DNA of 64,000 bases, taken from positions 3,100,001 to 3,164,000 of the forward strand of contig JACJXQ010000008.1 of the NCBI GenBank assembly GCA_020636495.1. The letters run 5' to 3'. Below are positions 36,430 through 45,434 of this stretch, piece after piece. This DNA comes from Chitinophagales bacterium (GTDB taxonomy: Bacteria; Bacteroidota; Bacteroidia; Chitinophagales; Chitinophagaceae). Each line of letters starts with the position of its first letter. Within the stretch, counting starts at the first letter, position 1. Below the pieces are notes generated by a model. That model was not told the DNA's origin. It did no database searches and saw nothing but the letters and a program-made list of their open reading frames with translations. The translations under genes were made by a program, and so were the position numbers.

Positions 36430-39400
36430 TTATTTAAAATTTCTGCCAGCAGGAAATATCTCTGCCTGCACAACACGCTGCTTTATAACTCTATTGTCTT
36501 TTGATCTGTAATTTTCGCGGTCTTCATCGGCCCGTGACAAGGTCTGGATTTCTGATGCTTTCTGTTGCAAGTCGACCATGTTATGCAACAACCCGGAAAC
36601 ATCGTGACAGCGTGCGGCAATTACATGTGTCACCTCCCCTTCGCGTTGAAGCTTACCCTCTACCATCAGCAACCGACATTGTGTAATTTCCTTTCGATAT
36701 TGCTGAAAAATTTTGCTGAATACAACAAGGCTAGCAATTCCTGATTCATCTTCGATAGTAATAAAAACGATACCGCTGGCTGTACCCGGCCTTTGTCGCA
36801 CCAGCACTAATCCGGCTACCTTTATGCTATCTCCGTCATTATAAGCAGCCAAATCATTATTGGCAACAACACCCAACATGGAAAGCTTCTCCCGCACAAA
36901 ACTGACCGGATGTGCTTTTAATGACAAAGATGTACTGCTGTAGTCCTGAATAACATGCTCAGGAAGAGACATAGTTGGTAATGATATTTGCTCTGAAAAT
37001 GTTTCCGATAGCTGTCCAATAAATGCCCCTGTCGGGCTATCGGCCAGGGCTGACACCTGCCAAAGGGCTTGCCGCCTGTCAAGCCCTAATGATCTGAATG
37101 CATCCGCGTCAGCCAATTGCTCCAAAGCTGCATTTGAAACACCTGCATCTACGAGTGCATTTATATCCCTGTACCCATGTCCACGCTTTGAGACCAGCAG
37201 CCGCATATCGTCCACATGCAGTCCTTTTACCTGACGAAAGCCCAGGCGAATTGTATAAAACTTACCTCGTTTTTCCTCAAGAACGTTATCCCAATCAGAT
37301 AGATTGATATCAACAGGACATACCTCTACTCCGTGCTTTTTAGCATCAATAACAATCTGTGCAGGCTGATAAAACCCCATAGGCATACTATTTAAGAGGG
37401 CTGTTGCAAATACATCAGGGTAATAACATTTTATCCATGACGACACGTAAACAAGAAGTGCAAAACTGACGGCATGGCTCTCCGGGAATCCATAACTTCC
37501 AAAACCTTCAAGTTGCTTAAATACGCGCTTAGCAAATTCTTCTGTATAGCCGTTTGCAGTCATACCATCGATCAACTTTTTCTCAAACTGGCTAACCAAT
37601 CCTTTCGCTTTGAAAGTGGCCATACTTCTGCGCAGTTGATCAGCTTCAGCGGGTGTAAAACCTGCTGCAACAATAGCTATTTCCATAGCCTGTTCCTGGA
37701 ATAATGGCACTCCAAGTGTTCGTCCTAAAATGTCCTTCAGTTCTTTCGATGGATATTCAATCGGCTCTTCACCATTACGGCGACGCAAATATGGATGCAC
37801 CATATCACCCTGTATCGGTCCGGGCCGTACGATCGCCACCTCTATTACCAGATCATAAAAGCATTTAGGTCGTAAACGTGGCAGCATTGACATTTGTGCA
37901 CGGCTTTCTATCTGGAACACACCTACTGTGTCGGCATGGCTTATCATTTCATATACTGCAGTATCGTCTTGCGGTATATTCGCCAATGTCAAGTTCTGTC
38001 CATAATGTCGGTCTACCAGTTCAAATGCCTTCCTGATACAGGTAAGCATGCCAAGAGCGAGAACATCTACCTTTAAAAAGCCCAACGTCTCAATATCATC
38101 TTTGTTCCATTCTATACAAGTTCTGTCCTGCATACGTGCATTGAGTATCGGGCAAAGATCAGAAAGCTTACCCTGGGTAATAATAAAACCACCAGTATGC
38201 TGCCCTAACTGGCGCGGGAAACCTATATACTGATGTGTAAGCTGCAAAACCTTCCGGATATGCGGGTCGTTAGGATCAAAACCTTCTGAGGTTACTCCTT
38301 TACCACTCATCCAGTTATCAGTAAACTCCCAGCCAGAATTAGATAGCCGGTTGATAGCATCCAGCGACAACCCCATAGCTTTTGCAACATCCCTTACTGC
38401 ACCGCGGTAATGCACCTGTGTTACGGTAGCCACAATTGCTGCCCTGTCCCGGCCGAATTTCTCGTATATATACTGTATCACTTCTTCTCTGCGTTCATGT
38501 TCAAAATCTACATCAATGTCAGGTGGTTCATTCCTGGCATCAGACATAAAACGCGCAAACAAAAGTTTAAATTTTGAAGGGTCAACAGAAGTAATACCAA
38601 GACAATAACACACAACAGAGTTGGCGGCAGATCCACGGCCCTGGCATAGGATATTCCGACCTCTTGCAAATCGTACAAAATCGTGAACGGTCAGAAAGTA
38701 TGCAGCATAATTCTTCCGTTCAATAAAATTCAACTCATACAGTATAGTTTCCTTAATATGCTGCTGAATATGAGCACCGAATTTTTCTTTAGCACCATTC
38801 CATGTCAGATATTCAAGTTCCTGCTGCGGATTACGCCCGTCTGACGTGATCTCTTCAGGATAAATATATTGTAGTTCATCCAGGGAAAAAGTGCATGCAG
38901 CAACAAAATCCTGTGTACGCTCAATTGCTTCAGCATGCTGCCTGAACAAACGATGCATTTCTGTTGCCGGTTTTAAATACCGTTCTGCATTCTGCCAGAG
39001 ACGATAACCTGCATTATAAATTGTGCATTTGTCACGAATACATGTCAATATATCCTGAAGCTCTCTTCGTTGAGGAGTGTGATAATGCACATCATTTGTG
39101 GCGACAATCGGGATAGACAATTGCTTTGATAACTGGTCCAGCCTGAACAACCTTTTATTATCATTTGCCAGGTAAGAACGAGTTACAGCCAGATAAAGCT
39201 GATCATTCAATCTGGCTTTATACTCCTGCAGATCAGTAATAAAGTCTTGTTCAAATTCAAAATGCTCATTTAAAGTATCCGGAGGAACAGCGATAAATTT
39301 TATTCCCTGAGCATAGCGGTATACATCAGCTTTTTGCAAATAACATTCACCTTTTTCCGCCCTTAAATTTCCTTCTGACAATAATGCAGAAAGTCTTGCA

Positions 39401-39654
39401 TAAGCAGCCATATCCATAGGGTATGCCAGCAGGCTTGTACCATCCAGCAAGTCGATTCTGCAAGCGGGAATGATACGAATATTTTCTTCTTTTGCAGCGC
39501 TATGTGCCCGCACAATACCTGCCAGTGTATTGCGATCAGTTATAGCAATTTCAGTATAACCTAAAGCCAGCGCCTGCTGTACTATTTCTTCGGGATGCGA
39601 CCCGCCTCGCAGAAAGCTGAAATTGGTTGTGACCTGTAATTCTGTGTATTTCAT
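36430..39654 (-). CDS. dnaE2: Error-prone DNA polymerase DnaE2
   Basis: This C-family polymerase alpha subunit of the ImuA-ImuB-DnaE2 mutasome carries an N-terminal PHP domain (ELQVTTNFSFLRGGSHPEE), the polymerase core with PDIDVDFEHERREEVIQYIY and the FLKVDVLALGML segment, a helix-hairpin-helix region, and a C-terminal OB fold (IKVAGLVLVRQRPGTASG). It performs translesion synthesis. The start at 39654 (MKYTELQV) matches the family; ATGs at 39672 and 39669 overlap the imuB stop in an ATGATGA arrangement and could be used by coupling. It is the last gene of the cassette. Confidence 0.93.
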   Translation of the reverse strand: MKYTELQVTTNFSFLRGGSHPEEIVQQALALGYTEIAITDRNTLAGIVRAHSAAKEENIRIIPACRIDLLDGTSLLAYPMDMAAYARLSALLSEGNLRAEKGECYLQKADVYRYAQGIKFIAVPPDTLNEHFEFEQDFITDLQEYKARLNDQLYLAVTRSYLANDNKRLFRLDQLSKQLSIPIVATNDVHYHTPQRRELQDILTCIRDKCTIYNAGYRLWQNAERYLKPATEMHRLFRQHAEAIERTQDFVAACTFSLDELQYIYPEEITSDGRNPQQELEYLTWNGAKEKFGAHIQQHIKETILYELNFIERKNYAAYFLTVHDFVRFARGRNILCQGRGSAANSVVCYCLGITSVDPSKFKLLFARFMSDARNEPPDIDVDFEHERREEVIQYIYEKFGRDRAAIVATVTQVHYRGAVRDVAKAMGLSLDAINRLSNSGWEFTDNWMSGKGVTSEGFDPNDPHIRKVLQLTHQYIGFPRQLGQHTGGFIITQGKLSDLCPILNARMQDRTCIEWNKDDIETLGFLKVDVLALGMLTCIRKAFELVDRHYGQNLTLANIPQDDTAVYEMISHADTVGVFQIESRAQMSMLPRLRPKCFYDLVIEVAIVRPGPIQGDMVHPYLRRRNGEEPIEYPSKELKDILGRTLGVPLFQEQAMEIAIVAAGFTPAEADQLRRSMATFKAKGLVSQFEKKLIDGMTANGYTEEFAKRVFKQLEGFGSYGFPESHAVSFALLVYVSSWIKCYYPDVFATALLNSMPMGFYQPAQIVIDAKKHGVEVCPVDINLSDWDNVLEEKRGKFYTIRLGFRQVKGLHVDDMRLLVSKRGHGYRDINALVDAGVSNAALEQLADADAFRSLGLDRRQALWQVSALADSPTGAFIGQLSETFSEQISLPTMSLPEHVIQDYSSTSLSLKAHPVSFVREKLSMLGVVANNDLAAYNDGDSIKVAGLVLVRQRPGTASGIVFITIEDESGIASLVVFSKIFQQYRKEITQCRLLMVEGKLQREGEVTHVIAARCHDVSGLLHNMVDLQQKASEIQTLSRADEDRENYRSKDNRVIKQRVVQAEIFPAGRNFK

Positions 39655-39668
39655 AACTAAGCCATTCA

Positions 39669-41162
39669 TCATGCAAAAAATCCATGTACAAACCATTTAG
39701 GTTCAGTTGACTGATAGCTTCCTGACCGAAACAACCAATACCTTGCACCTTTATCATCCTCTACACAGTAATAATCCCTATACAAACCTTCATTCAGCCA
39801 CCATTCTTGTTCAATGCGTTCCGGCCCATCCGCTTTTATTATCCTATGCAACTTCCCTTTATGAGAAAACAGCATGGGTGGATAGTCCGGCATCGGTACA
39901 GTTACCTCGATCATTTCGGGAACCGACAACAAATGGAGTGGCCTCGGCATATCTGTACGCCATTGTGTTACGGGCTTGTCCGTCAAAGAAGGGGCCTGCT
40001 TTACTGACCGCTCCGGCCAATAGTGCTCATCAGGTAAAAATCGTCGAATAGCAGATGTTCCAAATCGACAAGATATCCTGTCGAGTAATTCAGCAATAAT
40101 CTTCTCGTCTTTTCCTGAGCCATCCCAGAATGCTTCCTGAGAGGTCGGTAAATCTTCAACAACAGGGGCTTCTAACAGAAATAACTCAATTCCCAGTGCG
40201 GGTTCTATAGTTTCCAATTTCACCTCAAACAACCGGAAAAGATGCATCACATTCCTTGAAGGGCTATTAGTGCCAATAGTTAATCGTTGAATATTACCGT
40301 CAATCCTGAAAGCTTGAAATATACAAGAACGTAGTCCCTTATGCTCATGCTCAAGTCGCTTGCACAACTTTGCAAGCAAGTCTTTAATCGCAATTTCAAT
40401 ACCTGTGGCTGTGCAAATAGGATCTAATGAAGGCAGTCGTTCCTGGTACGGTACAACAGGAACAACGGGTTCAATGGTTTCTATTTCCTGACCGATAGCC
40501 TGCCCTAACCGGATAAGTAACTGCTCGCCAAAACGCCTGCGCAGTGCCGAGCGAGGCATGGTAATAAAGTTCTGCACCTTGTATAATCCAAGTTTTTCGA
40601 GACGTTGAATAACACTTTGCTCCAGTCGTAGTGCCGCCGGCGGGAGAGAGATGATCGCTCCAACTTGTTTACCAGTAGGAATGATAGTAGCCTGGCCGTA
40701 TCGTGCAACAGCCCACGCACAGCCGATAGTATCAGCTATTCCCCCCCGAACACTATAACCCAATAATTTCAGTTTTAGGATAATTTCTTCAAAATAAGGT
40801 GTTTCACCACCCCATAAGTGCGGACAACCACTTATATCAAGTAATAACCCATCCGGTCTATCCACAGCAACAGAAGGTGTATACCGTATGCACCATTCAG
40901 CCAAAGCATGTAATAGCTTATTGTTCCTGCCCTCCTCATAATCCAATACCCTGACAGTTGGCAACAAAGCCCTGCAATCGGCTACCACCATGTCGGGATG
41001 TACACCGTTTTGCCGAGCAATATTATTAGCAGCTTTTACTACCATCCTGCCACGTTCAGGCGTTGCCAGTACAAAAGGGCTATCTTTTAATTTCGGCCGG
41101 CAGCGCACCTGGTAATCTGTCAACAAATGACTGAACCATAATGATAAATACCTCTTTGCCAT
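39669..41162 (-). CDS. imuB: ImuB, catalytically inactive Y-family polymerase-like protein
   Basis: The 497-residue protein has the Y-family polymerase fold but lacks its catalytic acidic residues: the first motif reads RYLSLWFSHLLTDY instead of the usual D-x-D-x-F, and the second reads DGLLLDISGC in place of SIDExxLD. This is the hallmark of ImuB, which links DnaE2 to the sliding clamp. Other landmarks are KAANNIARQNGVHPDM and the little-finger region with GTNSPSRNVMHLFRL. It follows imuA by 1 bp and overlaps the possible upstream starts of dnaE2, so the three genes are translationally linked. Confidence 0.93.
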   Translation of the reverse strand: MAKRYLSLWFSHLLTDYQVRCRPKLKDSPFVLATPERGRMVVKAANNIARQNGVHPDMVVADCRALLPTVRVLDYEEGRNNKLLHALAEWCIRYTPSVAVDRPDGLLLDISGCPHLWGGETPYFEEIILKLKLLGYSVRGGIADTIGCAWAVARYGQATIIPTGKQVGAIISLPPAALRLEQSVIQRLEKLGLYKVQNFITMPRSALRRRFGEQLLIRLGQAIGQEIETIEPVVPVVPYQERLPSLDPICTATGIEIAIKDLLAKLCKRLEHEHKGLRSCIFQAFRIDGNIQRLTIGTNSPSRNVMHLFRLFEVKLETIEPALGIELFLLEAPVVEDLPTSQEAFWDGSGKDEKIIAELLDRISCRFGTSAIRRFLPDEHYWPERSVKQAPSLTDKPVTQWRTDMPRPLHLLSVPEMIEVTVPMPDYPPMLFSHKGKLHRIIKADGPERIEQEWWLNEGLYRDYYCVEDDKGARYWLFRSGSYQSTEPKWFVHGFFA

Positions 41163-41163
41163 A

Positions 41164-41904
41164 TCAACCGGTTTTTGACGTGGCTAATAATGACAGAGTT
41201 GAATGACTTTCCTCAATAAAGTACAGACCATTGGGTGACCATTCGACCTGCCATGACATCGGAATACCATTACGCACCTTTATAAGTTCAATATTCCACC
41301 TTGGGAATCCTACACCAGGCATTCCATTACCCGGATCACTTGGCGATGTTCTTATCTTCCATCGCGTCATACATGCCAGATTATTTTCATTTCTTGGTTG
41401 ATAACGATGGATAAAACCAGAAACCCTGCTTTTTTCCACAGCAAGCTGAAGTCGCCTGGATTCAACAAAACTCAGATCTGATAGCTCGGCCACCACACAA
41501 GTTATCGCTTCGCATTTCAGTGCTTCTTCAACTACCCAAAGTGCATCTTTTGTTCTTGCCAGATCAATAAAAATGACAGAGTCGGGTTTAATACCAAAAA
41601 AAATCAGTGCCGCAGGATTGACATTACGCTTCTTACTTACCCAAAGAGAAATACTGTTTTTTTTCATGAAGCGCCCCAACATGCCGGAGATAAAACCATT
41701 TGTTGCCGCTGCATCCTCATTGTTCCTGCTAATAAACTCGTGAATAGCACCAATGGGAAACACGCCTCCGGGAAATGATGCCTCAATCTTACCCAAACCA
41801 ATTTCCGGTGAATAATCTGCATTGTTTTTTTTAAGCCCCTGCATAACAAGAACCTGCTCCTGTAATTGCTGAATCACATCCCCTTTAACTATCATACTGC
41901 TCAT
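41164..41904 (-). CDS. imuA: ImuA, RecA/SulA-like mutasome component
   Basis: The 246-residue protein has the ImuA layout: a RecA-like core opening with SFPGGVFPIGAIHEFIS, but the phosphate-binding loop is replaced by NNEDAAATNGFISG, as expected for a protein without normal ATPase activity. VESRRLQLAVEKSRVSGFIHR and WKIRTSPSDP are family-typical. It is the first gene of imuA-imuB-dnaE2. Operators of the TTTGTACAAA type lie 17-68 bp upstream of its ATG and surround a possible -7 element (TATCTTAA on the minus strand, 41943-41950). This predicts repression by the S24 regulator at 10394. A second ATG lies three codons downstream. Confidence 0.9.
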   Translation of the reverse strand: MSSMIVKGDVIQQLQEQVLVMQGLKKNNADYSPEIGLGKIEASFPGGVFPIGAIHEFISRNNEDAAATNGFISGMLGRFMKKNSISLWVSKKRNVNPAALIFFGIKPDSVIFIDLARTKDALWVVEEALKCEAITCVVAELSDLSFVESRRLQLAVEKSRVSGFIHRYQPRNENNLACMTRWKIRTSPSDPGNGMPGVGFPRWNIELIKVRNGIPMSWQVEWSPNGLYFIEESHSTLSLLATSKTG

Positions 41905-41920
41905 AGGAAATAACCTGATA

Positions 41921-41972
41921 ATTTGTACAAATGTACAGATTATTAAGATAAATTATGAATATTTGTACAATT
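41921..41972 (-). promoter_or_regulatory. imuA promoter and operators (TTTGTACAAA type)
   Basis: A 12-bp palindrome ATTTGTACAAAT lies at 41921-41932, followed by ATGTACAG. A second site ATTTGTACAATT lies at 41961-41972. The core TTTGTACAAA is identical to that before the S24 regulator. A minus-strand TATCTTAA at 41943-41950 between the two sites could be the -7 element, so a bound repressor would cover both sides of the promoter. Confidence 0.65.
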
Positions 41973-42139
41973 CAATTAGTTCAATATAATTGCGCAATCT
42001 TACTTATGAGAATGGTATTATATAACGAAACGTATAAATACTACTATATAAATAACTGCCTGTGATGAGACAATTATAACTTACTACCAAGAATGAATGC
42101 CCTGATGAAAAATTGGTATAAAAAAAGGGTTGGAAATAA

Positions 42140-42177
42140 AATAAGGGTTTCAAAGCCTGAACCTTGAAACCCTTATT
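42140..42177 (-). terminator. Terminator downstream of tRNA-Val
   Basis: A 14-bp perfect stem (AATAAGGGTTTCAA and complement) with a 10-nt loop is followed on the minus strand by a T-rich stretch. It lies immediately 3' of the tRNA. Confidence 0.75.
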
Positions 42178-42180
42178 GTG

Positions 42181-42255
42181 TGGAGGCACACGGATTCGAA
42201 CCGCGGACCCTCTGCTTGTAAGGCAGATGCTCTGAACCAGCTGAGCTATGCCTCC
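42181..42255 (-). tRNA. tRNA-Val (anticodon UAC)
   Basis: Read on the minus strand, the 75-nt sequence begins GGAGGCATAGCTCAGCTGGT and ends in GGTTCGAATCC and GTGCCTCC plus a discriminator A. The acceptor stem GGAGGCA pairs with TGCCTCC. The anticodon loop CTTACAA sits between TCTGC and GCAGA, giving anticodon TAC for valine. CCA is not encoded. It is an isolated single tRNA, and no integrated element is seen next to it. Confidence 0.95.
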
Positions 42256-42320
42256 TTTTATGCTTTTCCCGAAAGGGATTGCAAAGATAGGCAGGTTTTC
42301 CATTTTGCCAAATCAGTTTG

Positions 42321-42361
42321 AAAAAAAAATTGTGCTGCGCCTGTAAAACAAGCGCAGCACA
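42321..42361 (-). terminator. Intrinsic terminator of the T9SS gene at 42389
   Basis: A 10-bp stem (TGTGCTGCGC/GCGCAGCACA, 42331-42361, 11-nt loop) is followed on the minus strand by a run of nine T. It is a textbook Rho-independent terminator. Confidence 0.9.
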
Positions 42362-42388
42362 GTATTATAATTATAAAACGAATATTAT

Positions 42389-44197
42389 TTACCTGACAGA
42401 CAAACGTTCTACTGCATGAATGCCCTGCTCATTTACCAGCTCAACTATATATATACCTGCGGCCAATTGTGGTAACAACATCGTCTTTGAGGCATCCAGA
42501 ATTTTATCACATAGCAGTTTACCATTTATATCATACAACCTTACCCTGTTTGCATTCATATCGTTTTCTAATATCACCTCAGTACCTGACGTAGAAGGGT
42601 TGGGATGTATTGCAAAACCTACTGCCTTGCGTTCAGGTGCTGTAACATTAACACCGCCCTTCTGAGCAGCGATACTGTTCATTTGCGGCATAAGCCAGCC
42701 TGACGAGCCACTTTTGAATTTTCCACCTGCAATAAACCTGTTCTTAAAATCGGCCATAGCATAGACAGCACTATCTACCCCAAATGACTTTCCCCTGAGC
42801 AGTATTGTGTCCATTACTTGCACACAATTACCTTCACTAAAAGGATAATCGATATTCCCGGCGACCAGCAGATCATTGCCTACATCACAAAAAGCATATA
42901 ATGCAGGTAAGCCATTCACACCACTATATGGCAGATGTTTCAGTGCTAACCAGCTACCGGAACTTTTATCCAGCTTTTTCACAAGACTTGCAGAATCAAC
43001 ATCACCAGACAAAGCCACATACATTTCACCTTTATATTCATGTATATCATTAACTTCATTATCAATACCTGCATTGTATTTTATAAAACCATTCACAGGC
43101 TCCCACCTGATGATATTTACAGTATCATTGTTATAACTGAATTTCCCACCCAAGACCAGGTAATTACCGGAAACATGAGCTGTATTGATATGGCCACTAA
43201 TACCGTTTAGCGGTAGCCATGCAGTACCATTCCACTTGGCGAAATTAATGTCACTCATTGATGCACATACGTCAAAATCACCAACTGCATACAATTCATT
43301 TTTATATACCAACAGATCATTAACCACACCAGCAAGGCAGCCGGCAGAGTTCCACTTTGTACCATCCCAATAAGCTACGTTATTCGCTACTGTTCCGCTC
43401 GCCATTGTAAATGTTCCTGCCACAAACACCTTATTGTCAAAATCGACAATTGCATTTACTCTACCGTTTACACCACTGTCCATTTTGTGCCAGGTATATA
43501 TTTCATTCTGCAATGTCACATAGGCTATATTATTTGCAACTATAACGCTGTCTACTTCTGTAAACTCCCCCCCTACATAAAGTTGCTCACCATTGGCACT
43601 TACAGCTAGTTCATACACTATCCCATCCGTACCTCTACCAACACCCTGCAAAGCTGTTTCGGGTGGATAACCCGGCTGAATCCATGCCAGTTCATCAATA
43701 GTAAAACCATATTCGTATGCCCAATCCTGTAATTCAGGATAATGCATTTCGCGCACGTAAGCCAGGTTGGTCTTTGAGGCTATCAAGCGTGAAACATCCT
43801 CATGTCCTGTTGCTTTTACGAGGTAGCCTACCGCACAAAAGTTGTCGTACCTGTCAATAAATATGGGTGTACGGTATGCGTATTGGTCGTTAACGGGAAA
43901 CGCACCGCTGTGCCAGTATTGGTTCAGATGTTCAAGAGCTGCCAGCCTGTTATTTTTCTGAGCAGTTGTAAGATGCTCTGTACTCCTTGTCCTTAACGTT
44001 TGCTCTACCAGTTGCAGATGTATACTTATCCACTCCTTTTCCATCCTGTTATCATTGACTGGATAATTTAGTCCAGCAATATCCGGCTGTTCTTTCCAGC
44101 ATTTGTTTACTTCACAGAGTTTGTCATAGATCTTGTCCGGGCTTCCTGCAGATAAGAGCGTAATGCAGGACAGTAATAGTGTAAATATGGTTTTCAT
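42389..44197 (-). CDS. T9SS-secreted protein with a repeat beta-propeller-like domain
   Basis: The second ATG (44197) starts a signal peptide (MKTIFTLLLSCITLLSAGS). Residues about 25-180 form a helical domain with a segment typical of Bacteroidetes secreted proteins (TPIFIDRYDNFCAVGYLV, then ELAWIQPGYPP). Residues about 190-510 contain repeats of the type LYVGGEFTEVDS, VFVAGTFTMASG, LYAVGDFDVC, LVLGGKFSYN, each followed by a VAYWDGTKWNSAG-like strand, giving a propeller-like fold. The T9SS sorting domain begins at IHPNPSTSGTEVIL and ends ERLSVR. It is predicted to be surface-exposed or released; binding partner unknown. Confidence 0.85.
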   Translation of the reverse strand: MKTIFTLLLSCITLLSAGSPDKIYDKLCEVNKCWKEQPDIAGLNYPVNDNRMEKEWISIHLQLVEQTLRTRSTEHLTTAQKNNRLAALEHLNQYWHSGAFPVNDQYAYRTPIFIDRYDNFCAVGYLVKATGHEDVSRLIASKTNLAYVREMHYPELQDWAYEYGFTIDELAWIQPGYPPETALQGVGRGTDGIVYELAVSANGEQLYVGGEFTEVDSVIVANNIAYVTLQNEIYTWHKMDSGVNGRVNAIVDFDNKVFVAGTFTMASGTVANNVAYWDGTKWNSAGCLAGVVNDLLVYKNELYAVGDFDVCASMSDINFAKWNGTAWLPLNGISGHINTAHVSGNYLVLGGKFSYNNDTVNIIRWEPVNGFIKYNAGIDNEVNDIHEYKGEMYVALSGDVDSASLVKKLDKSSGSWLALKHLPYSGVNGLPALYAFCDVGNDLLVAGNIDYPFSEGNCVQVMDTILLRGKSFGVDSAVYAMADFKNRFIAGGKFKSGSSGWLMPQMNSIAAQKGGVNVTAPERKAVGFAIHPNPSTSGTEVILENDMNANRVRLYDINGKLLCDKILDASKTMLLPQLAAGIYIVELVNEQGIHAVERLSVR

Positions 44198-44354
44198 AAG
44201 CATTTATTTAAGCAATATCTGTAATATAATAATATACATACAGGAAATTGTCAACTGAATGTCATTGTATCTCTACATTACAGACATTTTATTCCGTTTT
44301 TAAGTTGGGGTTAAAGAGCAGGCTTTCTTATTTTCGCCCAACAAAAGAAGTAAT

Positions 44355-45161
44355 ATGAAAGATCTGATACTGGCAGCTTATGCCGATAGAGAATTGCTGA
44401 AAGAAAATAAATACAAAGATGCCGTACGTGCTGTGATAGAAGAGGTAGATAAAGGCCGCCTGCGTACAGCAGAGCCAACCACTGATGGCTGGCAGGTGAA
44501 TCAGTGGGTAAAGCAGGCTATACTACTGTACTTTGGCATACAGCCCATGCAGACATGGGATGTTGAACCGTTTGAATTCTATGATAAAATGCTCCTGAAA
44601 AAGGACTATGCTTCTATGGGTGTCCGTGCCGTGCCTCATGCTGTAGCCCGTTATGGCGCTTACCTGGCCAAAAATGTGGTGTTAATGCCATCGTATGTAA
44701 ACATAGGCGCTTATGTAGATGAAGGTACCATGGTAGACACATGGGCTACCGTAGGTTCCTGCGCACAGATAGGCAAACATGTGCACCTGAGTGGCGGTGT
44801 AGGCATTGGTGGTGTGCTTGAGCCGCTACAGGCCAGCCCTGTTATTATTGAAGATGGTTGCTTCATCGGTTCGCGCTGCATAGTAGTAGAAGGAGTACAT
44901 GTAGAGAAAGAAGCTGTATTGGGCGCCAACGTGGTACTGACCCAAAGCACCAAGATAATAGATGTGAGCGGCAGCGAACCTGTAGAATATAAGGGGCGTG
45001 TACCGGCTCGCAGCGTGGTAATACCCGGTAGCTACAGCAAGAAGTTCCCTGCCGGTGAATATAGTGTTAGCTGTGCCCTTATCATTGGTCAGCGTAAAGA
45101 ATCTACAGATAAGAAAACAAGCCTGAATGATGCATTAAGAGAGTTTAATGTATCTGTATAG
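44355..45161 (+). CDS. dapD: 2,3,4,5-tetrahydropyridine-2,6-dicarboxylate N-succinyltransferase
   Basis: The 268-residue enzyme uses succinyl-CoA to acylate tetrahydrodipicolinate in the lysine/meso-diaminopimelate pathway. N-terminal helices (residues 1-100, with DGWQVNQWVKQAILLYFGI) precede a left-handed beta helix of hexapeptide repeats (VNIGAYVDEGTMVDTWATVG, VGIGGVLEP, IIEDGCFIGSRCIVVEGV). Length and motifs are standard. A TATTTTCG element lies 19 bp upstream of the ATG. Two TTAA motifs exactly 11 bp apart lie at 44300-44314, a weak echo of the 11-bp repeat arrays elsewhere. It is the only lysine-pathway gene in the window. Confidence 0.95.
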   Translation: MKDLILAAYADRELLKENKYKDAVRAVIEEVDKGRLRTAEPTTDGWQVNQWVKQAILLYFGIQPMQTWDVEPFEFYDKMLLKKDYASMGVRAVPHAVARYGAYLAKNVVLMPSYVNIGAYVDEGTMVDTWATVGSCAQIGKHVHLSGGVGIGGVLEPLQASPVIIEDGCFIGSRCIVVEGVHVEKEAVLGANVVLTQSTKIIDVSGSEPVEYKGRVPARSVVIPGSYSKKFPAGEYSVSCALIIGQRKESTDKKTSLNDALREFNVSV

Positions 45162-45192
45162 TAATTATAATAAAATGAAAATCAATAATTTA

Positions 45193-45218
45193 AGCCACCT
45201 TAGGGTGGCTATTTTTTT
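45193..45218 (+). terminator. Intrinsic terminator of dapD
   Basis: The stem AGCCACC (45193-45199) pairs with GGTGGCT (45204-45210) and is followed by ATTTTTTT. It lies 31 bp after the dapD stop. Confidence 0.85.
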
Positions 45219-45259
45219 GTTAATGGCTCGTTAGCGGGTTGCAAATACGTGGTTAACTG
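45216..45259 (+). promoter_or_regulatory. Array of four 11-bp direct repeats upstream of the fibre-subunit-like gene
   Basis: Four contiguous 11-mers fit the consensus GTTGTTAACGA: TTTGTTAATGG, CTCGTTAGCGG, GTTGCAAATAC and GTGGTTAACTG (45216-45259). The array ends 35 bp before the CATCTTTG -7 element at 45295. An array of the same unit, size and position precedes 49062. The 11-bp head-to-tail geometry suggests a PhoB/OmpR-family activator. Confidence 0.6.
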
Positions 45260-45294
45260 AAGCTGAAAATTTCTCTCAAGGCACTTTCCCGTCG

Positions 45295-45302
45295 CATCTT
45301 TG
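45295..45302 (+). promoter_or_regulatory. Probable -7 element (CATCTTTG)
   Basis: CATCTTTG resembles the Bacteroidetes TAnnTTTG element with one mismatch. No TTTG is seen about 20-25 bp upstream, which would suit an activator-dependent promoter. The identical octamer lies 34 bp after the repeat array at 48939-48982. Confidence 0.5.
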
Positions 45303-45434
45303 TATCGTCAAACGAACAACGTGAGTTCATGAGTACAAAATAGAATAATTAAACTAACGAATAACTAAGACAAACAAAAACAACAAACATTTTTTAAACA
45401 AACAACCAAACTAAAACAAACAAAAACAACAATT
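45303..45434 (+). other. Long unstructured A/C-rich leader of the fibre-subunit-like gene
   Basis: About 125 nt separate the predicted transcription start from the ATG at 45435. The last 75 nt are almost pure A and C with repeated CAAACAAA motifs and little G, so they should stay unfolded. This kind of leader is typical of very highly translated Bacteroidetes genes. A four-codon mini-ORF (ATG AGT ACA AAA TAG) lies at 45329-45343. Confidence 0.5.

Noticed and set aside
42004..42303. 99-codon minus-strand frame spanning the tRNA-Val region
   Set aside because: It reads through the tRNA and its terminator and shows no protein-like signature.
44296..44317. Two TTAA motifs 11 bp apart before dapD as a regulatory array
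   Set aside because: Only two weak units are present and they overlap the expected -33 region, so chance is likely.
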